This document shows positions 1 through 13,228 of a stretch of 64,000 nt of DNA, piece by piece. Within the stretch, counting starts at the first letter, position 1, and every line of letters starts with the position of its first letter. The DNA comes from Schistocephalus solidus (lineage: Eukaryota > Platyhelminthes > Cestoda > Diphyllobothriidea > Diphyllobothriidae), in assembly GCA_017591395.1 (NCBI GenBank), contig WEDG01009000.1, positions 5,001-69,000 on the forward strand, read 5' to 3'. The notes beneath the pieces are model-generated. The model did no database searches, was not told the origin of the DNA, and saw only the letters and a program-made list of their open reading frames with translations. The position numbers and the translations under genes are program-made.

Positions 1-32
1 GTGGCTTCACTGCCGATAACTGCTTATTATTT

Positions 33-469
33 TGTTACGGAGACGGGACCTGCAATTAAATCGCAGCCCGTAACTGAAAGAGCACTTGAGGACACCCGCC
101 TAAACAGGCCAAGCCTGTTGAGAAAGGCGCGTGGGAAACAAGGCAGCCAATCAGTGTGCACCACTGCACCCAGTACGCGTGATGTCTTGATGCACGCGTT
201 TGGCCCAAACTTTCGAGCACTTCCCGCGAGGGGATTCCAGCGTGAGATGCGACCAATCAACGTGAAGCACTTCGTAGGCCAGTCGCTTCCAGAAGGCTCT
301 CCGGGATTGTCAAGCGATTGGCCGGAACGTTGGAGAACTCCCAAAACTCAAATAAATAAGCGAGATTTTACGAGCTGGAGATCCGCTGTTTTCTGCCGAT
401 GTAGAATAAAGCAGTTTCTCCATAGACACATTTTGTCTTCTCCTCTATCACACCCGTCAGTATAAAACA
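33..469 (+). mobile_element. Solo LTR of an LTR retrotransposon, copy 1
   Basis: The segment starts with TGTTACGG and ends with AACA, giving the TG...CA ends usual for LTRs. It aligns over its whole length, at roughly three quarters identity by eye, with the reverse complement of 40534-40968, and both end at the same bases. Both copies carry an AATAAA-type signal about 100 bases before the right end (here near 351), as in an LTR R region. No primer-binding site, gag or pol follows, so it looks like a solo LTR. The flanks TATTT and ATCTG do not form a clear target duplication, which suggests age. The long open frame over it (1-465) is explained by the LTR and is not called a gene. Confidence 0.6.
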
Positions 470-840
470 ATCTGTAGATTTTAAACTTGCTCATGTTGTG
501 AGTTACGTCTCAGTTCAAATAAACGAGGTTCATCTTTCGTCTGCTAAAACTGCTACAAACTAGAGCAGGAGCGAACGTTTCGTGTGGGTTGTGTTCAACA
601 GAAGGACAGAACCAAGACATATGTTAGATCAATACGACTGCTGACCAGACGGAATAGCATAACAGTAGACGAAAAGCAGAGTAATGGCTTTTTAGCATTC
701 TTTACTCACACCCAAATGTGTCATGAATCAATTCTACTCATGAGTTTTCAAAAACAGCGAACTCCTTCCGAACTACCTTGGGACTCACTCTCGTGCCCTG
801 CCAGCAGCTGCACAGCGGCTAGTACGATAGAAGCTTACTG
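470..840. other. No gene recognised
   Basis: An 85-residue frame at 584-841 has no recognisable domain, low-complexity tract or homologous frame in the other units. Nothing else is seen here. Confidence 0.5.
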
Positions 841-915
841 ACAAAGGAAACTTGAATGGCCATGTCTAGTTTATCAGCCATCATCAGCTAGCCATAACCA
901 ACGCCAGTGGTAAAG
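841..915 (-). mobile_element. tRNA-derived SINE, tail fragment (head-to-head pair, left member)
   Basis: The body block, which on the plus strand runs GGAAACTTGAATGGCC then TCAGCCATCATCAGC, is shared with copies at 6857, 45360 and 60112. In this SINE family the block follows a tRNA-like head. Here only the body in minus orientation is clear. It faces the next SINE, which is on the plus strand. Confidence 0.55.
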
Positions 916-925
916 TACCCGTGAA

Positions 926-1056
926 TCAAAGGTTAAAGCATCAAATATTTAATAACTAGGTAGCAGGTTTGAACCCTGCCTCATCTGGGGTTGGATAAAG
1001 GTGGCTGATTGTGACTAATAAGTCAGAATTGGCTATTGAAGACTTCCTTGTCTTTA
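926..1056 (+). mobile_element. tRNA-derived SINE (head-to-head pair, right member)
   Basis: The tRNA-like head has a degenerate A box near 928-940 and a B box GGTTTGAACCC at 966-976, one base off the GGTTCRANNCC consensus. It is followed by the family body (GGCTGATTGTGAC, then CAGAATTGGC) and a TTCCTTGTCTTT tail. The body is the reverse complement of the adjacent copy at 841-915. Pol III boxes inherited from a tRNA are characteristic of SINEs. The copy is old and probably inactive. Confidence 0.6.
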
Positions 1057-2815
1057 CTGGTAATTTTATTTCACCTGACAATTTGGCTTTCAGTACACCG
1101 ATTTATTCCTCGTTGGCAATGTAGATCAACAGTTGTTTAGCATTGCAATATCTAAGTGTCAGTCTCCTGAAGAAGCAATATATGATAGAATAGAAGTTTA
1201 ATAATCATTTGGACTGACTCCGTACCCTTGTTCGCAAATCTACTGTGGCGGCCTGATATGAAATTGTTTTAGAAAAAGACATTATGGACGAAATTTAGGG
1301 GTTAACATGCAATTACTTCGAAATATTATATTAACCCGGTTAGTGAAGTGAAACATGGAAAAACTGAATCACGATATTTTTGACGATTACTCCTCAACAG
1401 GTGCAAACGAAGGCGTCAACAAAACCCTCAGCCCTATCCATACACCACATGGATTTGAGATTTAATGCAGATCGGAGGAACTCAGCACGAACTATGTGGT
1501 CAAGACGAACAGTCATTGGTTGACTGGGACAATAGTGTGATTTGGTGAATTCGCAGACATTCAAGCTTATCAGAAAAACCGATAAATTACTCTTCATTTG
1601 GACGCAAGAGAAAAAATTGACAACGAGAAGTCATAGAGTGGTTTCTCGGAGAACAGATTATTTGACAAGAGTTACAACATGAATTCAAGTTCTCAGTTTC
1701 GCAGCCATTGACAATCAAGTAATTAACTGGCTGTTTGAGCCTTGCATATTGTGTCCGCAGCATATCATATGCATATGGCTTTCTTCTTCTTCTTATTGTA
1801 AACATTTCTCTACGCTCGTATAGTTCCTAACATTTTATAAAAGTATATCCCTTTGTTTCAAACGGTTAAATAATACTATTTGGAGAGGTGATGCGTAGTT
1901 TAACAATTCCAATAGCAGGTAATTTCAAATACGGCATAGAATTCGAAAAGTCTTTCGAAATTCTTCTCTCCATTTAACGCCAACTGAATAGGGCATTTCG
2001 AATGTTTCTAGTTAACATCTGTTGATGATTATCATTAGGCTGTAAGTCAGTCTGTTTGCTGTGTCTTCATCTGTCTAGGCCTTCCCATTTTGAATTTCCA
2101 ACTAAATAGGTAACAACCGCTTCTGCGTGCAGGATCCAGGATAATGAAAAATAATCACTTTATGACCCAGATGTCGTAAGGCAAACGGATGCAAGTTTGT
2201 ACTTAACTTATGTTTAGTATGCAGGCAACTTATAAGTTTTACTCAATTCCCAGCTTGACATAAATTATGATTGACACCGTGTTTCCATTCAGCTGCCTAA
2301 TGCTGATTCTTGAAAGTGTTCCTACTGAGGAGCATAGAAGAAAAAATGAGAATCATAGGGTACAGGCTAATTTCCTGTCGAATCGACGTAGATCGGTACA
2401 CATCACAGACATGTGTGATATGAGATAACTGCTGATTGGCATTGTGAATATGTGTGCCAGGGGCGAATTTCCGATATTTAAAATGTCATAGTAGAGATGA
2501 TAATTGCAATCAATTTCCTCTCAAGAGGTTAGATACATCCCTCCGGCAAACCAAAGTGCATTTTTCACAAGAGTGAATTCTCGACACTTAACACTGCAGG
2601 TGCATGTAATCGGTGCAATTACACCATATGCAGGTGGGTAGATTATTTCTGGTCTGCGCGACCTAGGTGGTACACTCTTCTTTGCACCAATGGAAAATTT
2701 CAAGTGTCCTTCTCATTCCAACACATTCAAAGGCCATTTCTCATGAAAACTGCCCCCTAAGGAGATAAAGAGGCATTGAGAGTGGTTCAGTTGAAGCCAA
2801 AGCGTTTACCGACTT
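1057..2815. other. AT-rich stretch without a recognisable gene
   Basis: Several 60-72-residue frames lie here (1394-1597, 1587-1805 and 2521-2703, all minus). None shows a known motif or a conserved counterpart in another unit. I see no repeat, RNA gene or transposon end. Confidence 0.5.
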
Positions 2816-2874
2816 GGCAGGCAGTTGGCAGGCAGTTGGCAGGCAGTTGGCAGGCAGTTGGCAGGCAGTTGGCA
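2816..2874. repeat. 11-bp minisatellite
   Basis: The 11-base unit GGCAGGCAGTT is repeated about 5.4 times with no visible mismatch. Because 11 is not a multiple of three, it opens overlapping frames on both strands. Those frames are not evidence of a gene. The perfect copies imply recent slippage or expansion. Confidence 0.9.
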
Positions 2875-4270
2875 TGTTCAGCTGAAAAATTCAAGTACAC
2901 GCCTCTTCCTACAATTTCATCGGAGGCGCTCATCTTATTTTCTAGCAGGGAAACTGTCAGTAAAGGTATTGACGGCTCCTCTAACAAAAGCTAAAATCGT
3001 TCAACAGGAAGCAACTCAAGAGCGTAAAAGACAAGCAGTGGAAGGTCAGAATTGTATGCAGATGTTTAAGCACAGTTTAATTGAAAAAAATTGGGGAACA
3101 GTCGAAGCGAACTGCTCAGGTCGTATTGACGAAAGCTGAGGTATACTCAATTGGATGCTGCTATGTTGTGAGGTTGTTTGGCCCTGAGGTAGCATGGATA
3201 ACGATTCCCCTAGTATTTTGAATTCGAATTCAGTCGAAGATGTCACTATAAATTTAAAGGTTTTTCAATTTTATGGAACATGCCATGCCGGAACTTAAGC
3301 TTCCATACGACAAAATGATAATGGGGTGACAGGATACGTAGCCATTCAGAAGGACGACGATATTAAGGTGTTGCAGTCTCGTTTTTGACAAGGCAAAGCA
3401 AATTGTAAAATCTAAGGAGCTTCACTGAAATATTAAAATGCACCATTTTAACCCGAATTGAATTACAAGTAGTATATAAAATGTGCCAAAATGAGTGAAC
3501 TTGCATTTTGGTCAGCATAAAACTTTTCCTTTCTACATTTTTGCTCTCGGGTTCTGCCTATATTACCACGAGTTCCACAGCGTACTCTTAAATGGTATAT
3601 TACCCGGAGCCAGCAAGTAGCCATTCTGCAGTGGTTGAATGTAATTAATCATATGAGTTTCTAGAACTAAGGAGATACGTTTTAAATTCCTACTTTAAAG
3701 AAATATTCGGACTTTAAAAGCCTGAAAAAATGACAAATCACGGTGTGTGCGGGAAAGTTTTGGATGAGTAGCTGCACAGGTGTGCGTAGTGATTCAATGC
3801 TTTGAATCGTACTAAAAAGGTTATAATGTATGAATCAAGGCACTGACAGAGAAGTGATCTATCAGCCTTAAAGGTTCATTCGGTCATCGTGAGGCAGCGA
3901 AAATTAATATCAGGATAACAGGCTTTTCGAATGACTGGGTCTGCGCAACGTTACAATTGGCATCAGCGTGGCAGAAGTCAAGGTCACAAAGTGCATGAGT
4001 GCATAGTGGCTATGCAAAACAAGGGAGAAAGCCTGCAATTTCTAGCGAGTTAATTTCTACGAAGCGCTGCATAAATTAAAGTGGATATCAAAAAGTGCTA
4101 CCGAATTTTAAGAAAACGGCCTTCAAAGACGAGATAATTTAAATTATTTTTCGATAACGACTGCGGTGAAACCTGGCCTGAATGTAATTTCTGCATAGTA
4201 GGGTTCTGACCGAAAACAAATGTTCAAAACACATCTGAATTAATACAATTCGCGAGAACGACCATCAAGG
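2875..4270. other. No gene recognised
   Basis: Short frames at 2825-3139 (plus) and 3046-3246 (minus) are chance frames next to the minisatellite. The remainder is AT-rich, with no motif that I can name. Confidence 0.45.
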
Positions 4271-6856
4271 TTCTTTTATACGTCCCCGCTTATCCAAAAA
4301 GAACTATTGTACGAGGCTACTAACACGGTGAGGAACACAATGGATAGGGTAAGGGACAGGGTTACGGTAAGGCTGGCGTGTAGGTAAGCCTGGACACGTA
4401 GGTGTGAAATATGGTCTAATTCAGTGGCCAAAAACCACCTCCTTTGAAAAATGACGGAGCTTTTAAATTTCATTTATTTTTAACAGGTTACCAACCTTTT
4501 TCATTCCTTCAAACTGTCCTACCCCATTGCCATCATTCCCGTATTCTACGCCTAACTGCTGATTGTGTTCGATGCTAGAGTCATTAATTAGTTCGTCACC
4601 GGTTAGTGGAGTCAAACAGTCATTCATTGCCAAATAGCCAATCACGAAAATCCCTGCCATTTTGTTTTATGTATTACCGATGTATTCTCAAATTCAATAG
4701 ATGCAATACAATACCGAATTACTCGTTTCATCATGTTAAGAAGCATGGCTTGCTGTAGTACTTAAGCGTGATCATACACCTTACACTGGACCGGCTATGT
4801 GCGAAGATTTTCTCTGTAGGGTTATGGGTATAACTTTCAAAATCTCCAATGGGTTAAAAGTCTGCTAAAATATACTATGAACAAGTAATATGCATTCATA
4901 GAAAAACATAAAGGCAGAGATGGTGTTGACAGACCTATTGGCGGATTGCCACAACAGTTTTGGCATTAATTAAATTTCCTCCAATCAACCACAACCCTGG
5001 ACATCCAGACACCTTGTAGTTGCACCATTTGTGCTGTACACATATGCGTAATGTCCGGACTCGTTGACCAAATGCCAAAATAATAAGCTGAAGCAATGCT
5101 TTATAGGTTTAAATTGAAACTTCATTCGGCAATTCTTACGGCATTAGTTTGGTAGGTCAAGACTACTTCAACCGATGCAATTGAAGATAGCTATCATGCG
5201 CAACATGCAGTGCTGTGCACACATCGGTGATCTGCGCGAACGTACTTTCATTGTGATGGCAAACATTCCCCAGCACACTCTCGTCAGTTAGCCACCTCGG
5301 TCCGGTTCAGAAGACTGGAGACGGATTGGGGTGCAGTGGCCACCAAGGCGTGCCTTCACGTGCCACAAACAAACTGATCCACGTTAGGTTCACCAGGTTT
5401 TCATAGAAACCAGGCTAGGGACGGTTAGGATCCCATCTGAGTTAGAGTGCAAGTGAAAAGGCATTCAGAAGTAATCATTGTAGCCAGACTCTCCGTCCAT
5501 TAATCAGCACGCCAGACACATACACAGGTCTGACTGCGAGGTCCAAGTTTTTTCATCAGATGACAGCCTTCTAAATTACAAGTTTTGGCCATTCCTATTA
5601 GATTCAATCGACTCTGATTCATTACAATAAAAATTCAGTGAATTTTCCAAGGGGATGGAGACCCTGGAGTCGATCTCACACTCCACTATCTCTCTAATGC
5701 ACAGTTGGTTGCACGATCCGGCCATCCATCTGATGCTGGGATTGATAGCCAGTGCCTGAAATATTTAATAAGCTGTTCTTCGCGTGCCACACACGAACCT
5801 CTTCACAACACACAACAGGTTTTCCTGCAGGGCGTGAGGGTGGTTAGAAGCTCACACGCGTAGCAGTGCTAGGAGGACAACATTAACAAAGACTTGCTAC
5901 GTGGTAACATGTTCATGACCTCCGTCTACGATTGGACATATGTTTTCTTAAACCAATTAATCGGTCTGCGTTTATAATTATACAAAGAAAAGGCGAGCAT
6001 ATTTTCCATGGAGTTTCTGATAAACACCTTTTTAACGCGTATATGGGAAGAACGAAAATATCGCTTTGAAAGTATTAAAAAGATTGCAAAAATGCTAAGC
6101 CTCAGTGATCCAGAACGTTACGATATTTGAAGAAAGCTCAATCGGTTGTATATTAACGAAAGCTTCTACAACACATTGCTAAATTCATACAAGTATTTAT
6201 GTCAAAAGTAACAGGAAAATTAAAGTGTTTTCCTGTGTGTTATGACCAGTGATGACAAAATAGATTTAAATAAGACTATTACGAACATCCTATATTCCAT
6301 GCCTTCCACACTTCAAAACATGAATGTTGTAAGTTTGTTATTTAACGGTCATTCAAAGAATCCAGCTGATGTCGCATGGACTTGCTTTTGCAGGCAAAAT
6401 GCATTATACTTACAATACAGAGTGAACAATCGAAGGCATGGCACTGTCAATTAATACAGGACAGTATTTTTCACCCATTTCTTCATTCGTTTTTCTTGCC
6501 TACCTTTAACGTGTCACAGTAACCTTTGGGCTCATGAAATCATCCCCGATTTGCCTAGCTGTATTTTCTAACTGATATTGTTTGGAAGCCGTCACTGCTC
6601 TTAAGTGGCCACAAACACTCCCCTCGTATGCATTTGAATATGATAATGTGATGCATTTGACCTCGAAAGTACCATTATGCAAACACCTGATCGACCGCCA
6701 TTCCATTCCTTAAAATATTCTTGAGTTTCAGAGTAAAAGTAACAGGCATGAGCAGATTTACGTCCAAACCGATTCATCATATTCATTTGAACTATATATA
6801 CGCTAATCGCAGCAAGGGTGGCTTGACACCGGCAGGTCTAAGGAGCTTTGCCGAAA

Positions 6857-6915
6857 AAGACAAGGGAAACTGGATTGGCCACTTCTGGCTCATCAGCCGT
6901 CATCAGCTATCCATA
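6857..6915 (-). mobile_element. SINE body fragment
   Basis: GACAAGGGAAACTGGATTGG followed by TCATCAGCCGTCATCAGC is the best preserved body block of the SINE family in this window. The tRNA-like head is missing, because the match stops after CATCAGCTATCCATAC. The sequence just to its left may be the element's tail. Confidence 0.5.
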
Positions 6916-7097
6916 CATATAATATCGGCATTTCAAGAAATTTAGTTAAATTAAGTTGAAGCTCTTTTGGAACAAAATAACTTAATTGTGTGAATTTTCG
7001 AATCTGGTCCCCCAGTTCGTCTTCAGACAAATGGGAATTTACAGAAAACAGTTAATCTTAAACAATGCCTAACACAAGCTTCAATGGTTGGCTAAAG

Positions 7098-7326
7098 TTT
7101 GAGCCAATAGACGTTCAGTGTTTTAATTTATCCGGTCGATAGTGCTTTTTTCTCTTCCAGTTTATCTTGACACATTTGTAAGTGGCATCCAAATCTATAT
7201 GCCTGTTAATGCATGCCTCGTCTGAGTGCATTGCCTTCAGGAATTCGCGGCCCTTCCTTCTTGGGCAGGCGCCAACGATAAAGTTATCCCGGATAAATTA
7301 AAGCACTGGATGTATATTGGCTCAAA
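7098..7326. mobile_element. MITE-like element with 38-bp terminal inverted repeats
   Basis: The left end at 7098-7135 begins TTTGAGCCAATAGACG and ends TTTATCCGG. The right end at 7289-7326 is its reverse complement apart from about five mismatches. The interior of about 150 bases has no coding capacity. This is the layout of a non-autonomous DNA transposon (MITE). The flanks are TAAAG on the left and TTAAAAG on the right, compatible with a short T/A-rich target duplication but not decisive. No counterpart is seen at the matching place in the other units, so insertion followed duplication. Confidence 0.6.
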
Positions 7327-8079
7327 TTAAAAGATTTACTTTTTTCTCTATGTTAGAGCGTTTGTTGCTTTATTTATTTATTATAAGATTGCAAAATTAC
7401 ACCAGATTGGCCCCATATATATTAAGATATGGCAAAAAATAGAAAGCTTCAATCCCTCAGTTTTCCGAACTACACATAGGCAAAACTATACCATGCATGT
7501 AATATCTTACCGTATGCTTTAAATTTAAAATAACATTTGTTGTTGGCCAGTCCGTTATAATATATATCAGCAAATCAAAAAGAAGTGTCGGGATATAAGA
7601 ATAAATGATTTCCAGTAGATTTTATTAGTGCGTTTTAGACATCAAAGCCCACATATTTGCGAATTCCGGTTGTTAGATACATAACACTTTGGAGGTCCTT
7701 AAAATAACCTGCATTTACACCTTTCTTTATCATATATATGTGGCTAAATAAATCAAATTTAACATGCTGTCAGCTCCATATGGTAAAACAAACGAGCTTC
7801 GATTAGTATCTTCTCAAAATGAAAACACATGTGGATGCGCAAGCTTAGTTCACAATAGCTACAAACGTCACTAACCACCAGAACACTAGGTAAAGTTGAT
7901 TTCCACCCACATTGGTAAACGTTTTGACGGACCAAATTATAAATAAACATACTCGGAATAAATCAAATGTACAGCGTTCTAATGGGTGACAATTTATAGG
8001 TTCGATTTCATTCATCATGTCTCATGAGTTAGATCACACGGTGCATATCCACCGATAGCCCAAACTTGGCTTCACGATA
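7327..8079. other. AT-rich, no gene recognised
   Basis: A TTTATTTATTTATTATA run near 7370 and scattered short frames are present. The stretch is missing or much shorter between the same anchors in the other units, so it is probably inserted or expanded sequence of unknown origin. Confidence 0.4.
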
Positions 8080-11000
8080 ATGGTTTTCGAAAACTACGTA
8101 AGTGGCGAGCTTACACCCGAGGATAGAGCTCTGATGAATCATATTGAGTTCGTGCTGATTATGCAACCTGATCAGATCCAAAATACCGAGATTATGGCAA
8201 AGCCAAAACGAAGGCCACATTTCTGGCAAGATGCGCATCCCTTCAGGAATATACTTGACCCAGGTCCATATAAAGGTAGAAGATATAATGACCAGATTAT
8301 ATCACAGTCGACTCATTTGCTAAAGAAGGTCAATGGCAAAATTGTACTTAATTATAACTTTCAGAAAGTGATCACTGACCGGAGCTCATTTAGACATTCA
8401 GGAAGTTTATAGCTACTTTGAACAGCATAATTCACACAGGACGAGAAATAGATGCCAAACCTTGTGAAGAGTGAAGCGAATGGTTTAAGTACGCTTAAAA
8501 TTGACAACAAAAGTGATGCGTGTTGGTTAAAATGGACATTATCCGACGGCAACTCGTTTAAAATTAAGAATCTTTGCGGATACCTGTCAAGATAATCCTT
8601 GGAAACCGTAGCGAAGTAATTTGTTCATTTTATTACGAGCTTTGGATGCTTGTTTATATCAGATAATATATCATAACAATAGAAAATAAGACTAGTATCA
8701 TTAACACTTACTTTTTAGGAGCAAACTGTTTCTTTAGTATTTGCGTGCTTTGGGAGGGTGCCACCTGGAGGCAAAATATAAAATTAATTTCTGCCAGTTT
8801 ATTTAAAAACGGGTTTCAATTCTTCTTAAATTCTAACGCCTCGCTACGTGCATTTATTTCTGTAAAGAACAGTTTCACCAAAGTAATGCTTAACTTACAC
8901 CTCCTAGCTTACGTTTGCGCAATGTGCTTAGGACTCGTAAAAGACACAAAAAATTTGAAATTTTCGAAAATATAAATCTTTTTGTAGGTTTAAAATAAGA
9001 AAAAATACATTGTTCCCTACTAAACACATGAAAACCAAATTTGGGTGCATTTTCGGTAAGTTATGTTTCCATTTAGATAAAGCTTCCAAACCACATAGAA
9101 AAAAATAAAGCAAAACAAAAACGGCTATGGTTCTTCATACTTGACGTTGGAACGCAACATGTTAATCGTAAGCTGGCGTGTTAGCACAGGAAATGTGCGC
9201 TGGAACTGCGTTAACTGTCAGAACGTTTTGATGCGGCCATCCAGGTGAGATTGCTTTCACCAGTTACATCAAATGGCAGCGAAACCTTTCAGGGTTTTGG
9301 CCTTTACGGGGATCATATTAGCAAAAAAGAATTGTCAAAGGCAGGATAATAAACGTAGGGGTTTGCTGAAGGGTGGCTGAAATCTCTGATGCTAGGTCAT
9401 ACGTTAGTCCTCGGATCAATGTAGTCTGTCGAAGAGAAATTCAAGGATGGATTTGATTTTTGGCGGATTGAGCTGAAGTAAAAGTTGATGTTATCGTGAT
9501 TTTTATTTTCCTTGCTGAATCTTTTCAAGGTAACTCTTCAATTTTATGGTTTTGAAGAAAGTTGTGAGTATTCTCCGTGCGCAAAGAAGATTTTAGCATC
9601 CGTCAGGAAAGCGTGCAGGGAGTCAAGAATTGCCATTTTTTGTTTCGGTTACTTGCGAAAAGAGGAAATTGGACGTCTATCGGGAATAGCCCTTAGTACA
9701 GTACAGTAACCGTCCTAGCAAAACAAATTTCGAGAAGGTTTCTAGAGTCACTAAGAGCACACTCCTAGCAGGTTCTTGTTGTGAAAGCTATTTTTGGCGT
9801 AAAATATGTGATGCTTTTGGATTAATCTACAATTTTGACGCAACCATCTTTGTAAAGATAATAAAAATCATGATCTCAGTACTTGTTGAAATGCTTATTA
9901 AGCACTGGTATCTTGAAGGGTTCTATAGATAACCAAATGATACCACGGAAATTCATAAAGTATTAACAACCAGTTAATGGCCGATAGCATACTAGACGGA
10001 GAATGCCTATGATTTCACTCAACCGTTTTTAACAGAAAGAAAAATATTTGCGTCTCCGTTCCTAAACATATTAGATCCAGATGAAAACGTGTTGTATCCA
10101 ATGGGTATCCAAATTCTTAAGACAAATTTTTAAGCTGTTTAATTTTAAAACTATGAGAGAACGACTGATGATTGTGCGCTTGGAGTGCTGGTGAAACAAA
10201 GGCGCCTTGAACAATGGACAAGAGCCAACCACGGAGACGTGGCAAATACATCTGTCAGACAACATAATATGGAATCGCGGATTTATATTTAGCAGGGCAA
10301 GGACACGTTTGTGAGCATATACATATCGAATGACTTTATTGTCATATCAAACGTACTGCCATCCATGCCCCTTTAAATATCAATATCAAAATTTCAAAAA
10401 GGCAGACACGATAATTTGACCATGGGTTTTATTTAACCTGACGTTTCATATTCTCACTTGCATAAAATAACCGAAAGGGATACTCTGAGAGAGAACGTAA
10501 AAACGTTTGACTTACTCACGTAATTTTCATTTTACGGAAGAATGTGTAATTTTTAAATCATAACGTAGACAAGCTCACTGCATTAAAAACACGCCTGATT
10601 CGTAGACGTTTGTTGACGAAAAGAGGTTAAGTCATCGAAGGACAAAATTTGGTCTCTAAATTATCTCTTGATCTTTCTCCATATGTCATTTCTACTGATC
10701 GTCAGACCGAAATTGTAACATAAATGAGAGAACATAACAAGTTTCGACAGATTCACGTCGTTTTTCCTTTGAATATTTAGTACATACACAGAAGACACCA
10801 GTGACTTATTTATTTCAAATTTTGGACTCAAATGCTTTAACTGTGTTGTAAGAACGTCTAATTCCTACGCGTCTGTTGGTGGAAAATGATCAGTCTTCGA
10901 TGGCCAAAGTTTGATTCTTAATTTGTCTAGTTATCCACTCTACATAAACTTTACATTCCGCCCGTCACAATTCTGCTGAAGAACAGGCAATTTGAGAGGA

Positions 11001-13228
11001 ATTGGTAAAAGGCGTTCAGCTGTTTCAACGCCTATAATTTCAGTACTCAGCAGCGAGAATACTCTTGCGATGGGTTAAATTTTGACATTGCGTGTAGCAT
11101 GCGTTCAATGCAATGTCATCTTCATAAGTTAACGAACGCCGGTTAGCCCTAATGGGTAAGAAAGCAGCTAAAAAAATTTTTAATTTTCGATGGGTAGATG
11201 CCATAGAACTGCCTCCGTGGTTATGGCTCTGCGAAATGGAATTCAACAACACATATTTCCATCTCTTATAAGGGTACACGAATAACTGTTTTTCATGCAA
11301 TTTCAGCAGATTATTTATAAAAACAGATCATCATGCAACGTTGAAAATAATTATTAGGTCCTGAAAATGATCCCTACAGGCAAGGTTGCGGTCGGTAACA
11401 AACTGGAAAGACGTCCGGATTATCGCCTTCAAACTTCCTCCTAACGCCCTGAGTGAGCTGTACCTCAATTATGCGAGACTAGGCAGAAATGTCATAGCAA
11501 TCCAGAAACTCCGAGTGCAAATACGCAGGTCAAAAACAGACGAACTACCTAGCTGATTTTCGTGCTGACCTTTTTTAGAGGATAGAACCCTGGGTGTCAA
11601 ATAACAGCATCAAAGCCCATAGCTACCCTGCACGTTGTATCTCCAACAAACTATCACCTTAATTAGGATGAACGCCAGGCAACGCATGCTTTGTGCTTCA
11701 ACTGTCTCTTAAAATAGCGGTGAAGTCAGTATATCACTAATATAGCTTCCCATCTTCGCTAGAAACAGACCCTCTTACTACCTTTACCTACGTCAAAATT
11801 CTTTTCACATTTCCTAATCTGCACTAATGGCAGAATCAGAACGGCAACAACATTAGCTCAACAGTTCAAGGGGAATTTCGCGTTAATTTATGACCATGCT
11901 TAAGTGCGCCTTTCATATATACCGTTAACTGATTATTTATCAAGTACGGTGCCTCATTCACACCGAAGCAAACAATTCCCACGGCTACTCATATTTCCTG
12001 GTAACGCAAATTACAGCTACTGCCTGATTATTAGCTTTGATATCTCGGCATGGAGGATACTTTCATTTTGCTTTGAGACCATCATGTAAGTGCCACCGCT
12101 TGGCTGGCAAGCCTTCCTCCAATACCTGCATAGTACACATCCTACTAACTCATGTTTCTTTAGCGTCTTCAGCCTTAACGCAATTAAAAGAGTTTTTCTT
12201 TATGGTCCTTGTTTCCAGCGGTCACAAATTCCAGTATTGCAAGATTATGAATATCTATAATTGGACCACTTTCAATGTCTTTCCTTTTAACACACAGTGG
12301 AACTTTGATTCTTACATGTCGTAGTTGTAATTCGGAAACTGACACACTGCCGAGACGTCGTGACCCAGACACTACGCACGATTGCTTGCTGTCCTTGTTT
12401 GTTGAATGTAATAGTTTGGACAGATTATAATAGCAAGCCCATCAAAAATTAGGATATGTTAGTTAATTGCAATTTTGTATTATACCGGAATGGATAGTGC
12501 TTTGAGCATCTGATAGCCCTCTCAAAAATTAATGGAGCTGGAACCCGCTAGGAAACCTAGTTATCCTAAAGATAACGGGTCTCAATGAAATGCACTTTAA
12601 ACTATAAAAAGATTCTTAAAGCATCTGTAATTTTAGGATATAGGCACAACTGTTGCACATCGGTTGCAAGCATTTAAACCTCTTTCGATGTCGTCTCTTC
12701 CAAAAAATAAATGTCGGAAAGTATACCTTCAACCCTAGAATGCGAAACTGTCTTCCTTAATCTCAGTAATCACACTTTTGGTTAGTGCAGCTTGTTGGAA
12801 CCTTCAACAATGTTGGGTGGAAATCGACAGTGATACATTTTCTCACATAGAACGTTTGTATCTATTTTAATGAGTTTCTGACCAATCAGTTTACTTCAAT
12901 GTCTTAAATTTTTTGATGCGAGTAAACACCAGAACTTCTGGACTCACATGCTGGCAGTGTAAGTTTAAATAAAAGAATGCGTCTTAGGAAACAAACGATA
13001 AGTTGATAATGCGCGTTTCTGTGAATTTACCAAAACTCAGACTATTCACTTTTCAGCATGCTAGCACATAAGGACGCACTCATGCATTGCCACCAAGCAT
13101 CCTTGAAGGCCGGAGGTAGTATTTCGTAATTTGTTCTGCTGCTGAACTAGGGTCAGAGATTGGACGGAAATGTTGCAAAGGCGCGGGGAGTTGACAGGCC
13201 ACTAGGTGTCATTCATGAGTCATTTACC

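Noticed and set aside
1..465. 154-residue plus-strand frame at the window start
   Set aside because: It lies within the solo LTR. The inverted copy at 40.6-40.9 kb keeps only a shorter frame, and no known domain is seen.
8080..8412. 110-residue frame in unit 1
   Set aside because: The homologous sequences at 17.16, 26.5 and 44.28 kb contain stops and indels, so it is not conserved as protein.
9512..9709. Possible helix-turn-helix (KEEIGRLSGIALSTVQ) of a transposase
   Set aside because: It resembles a mariner N-terminus, but no catalytic part follows and the match is too short to trust.
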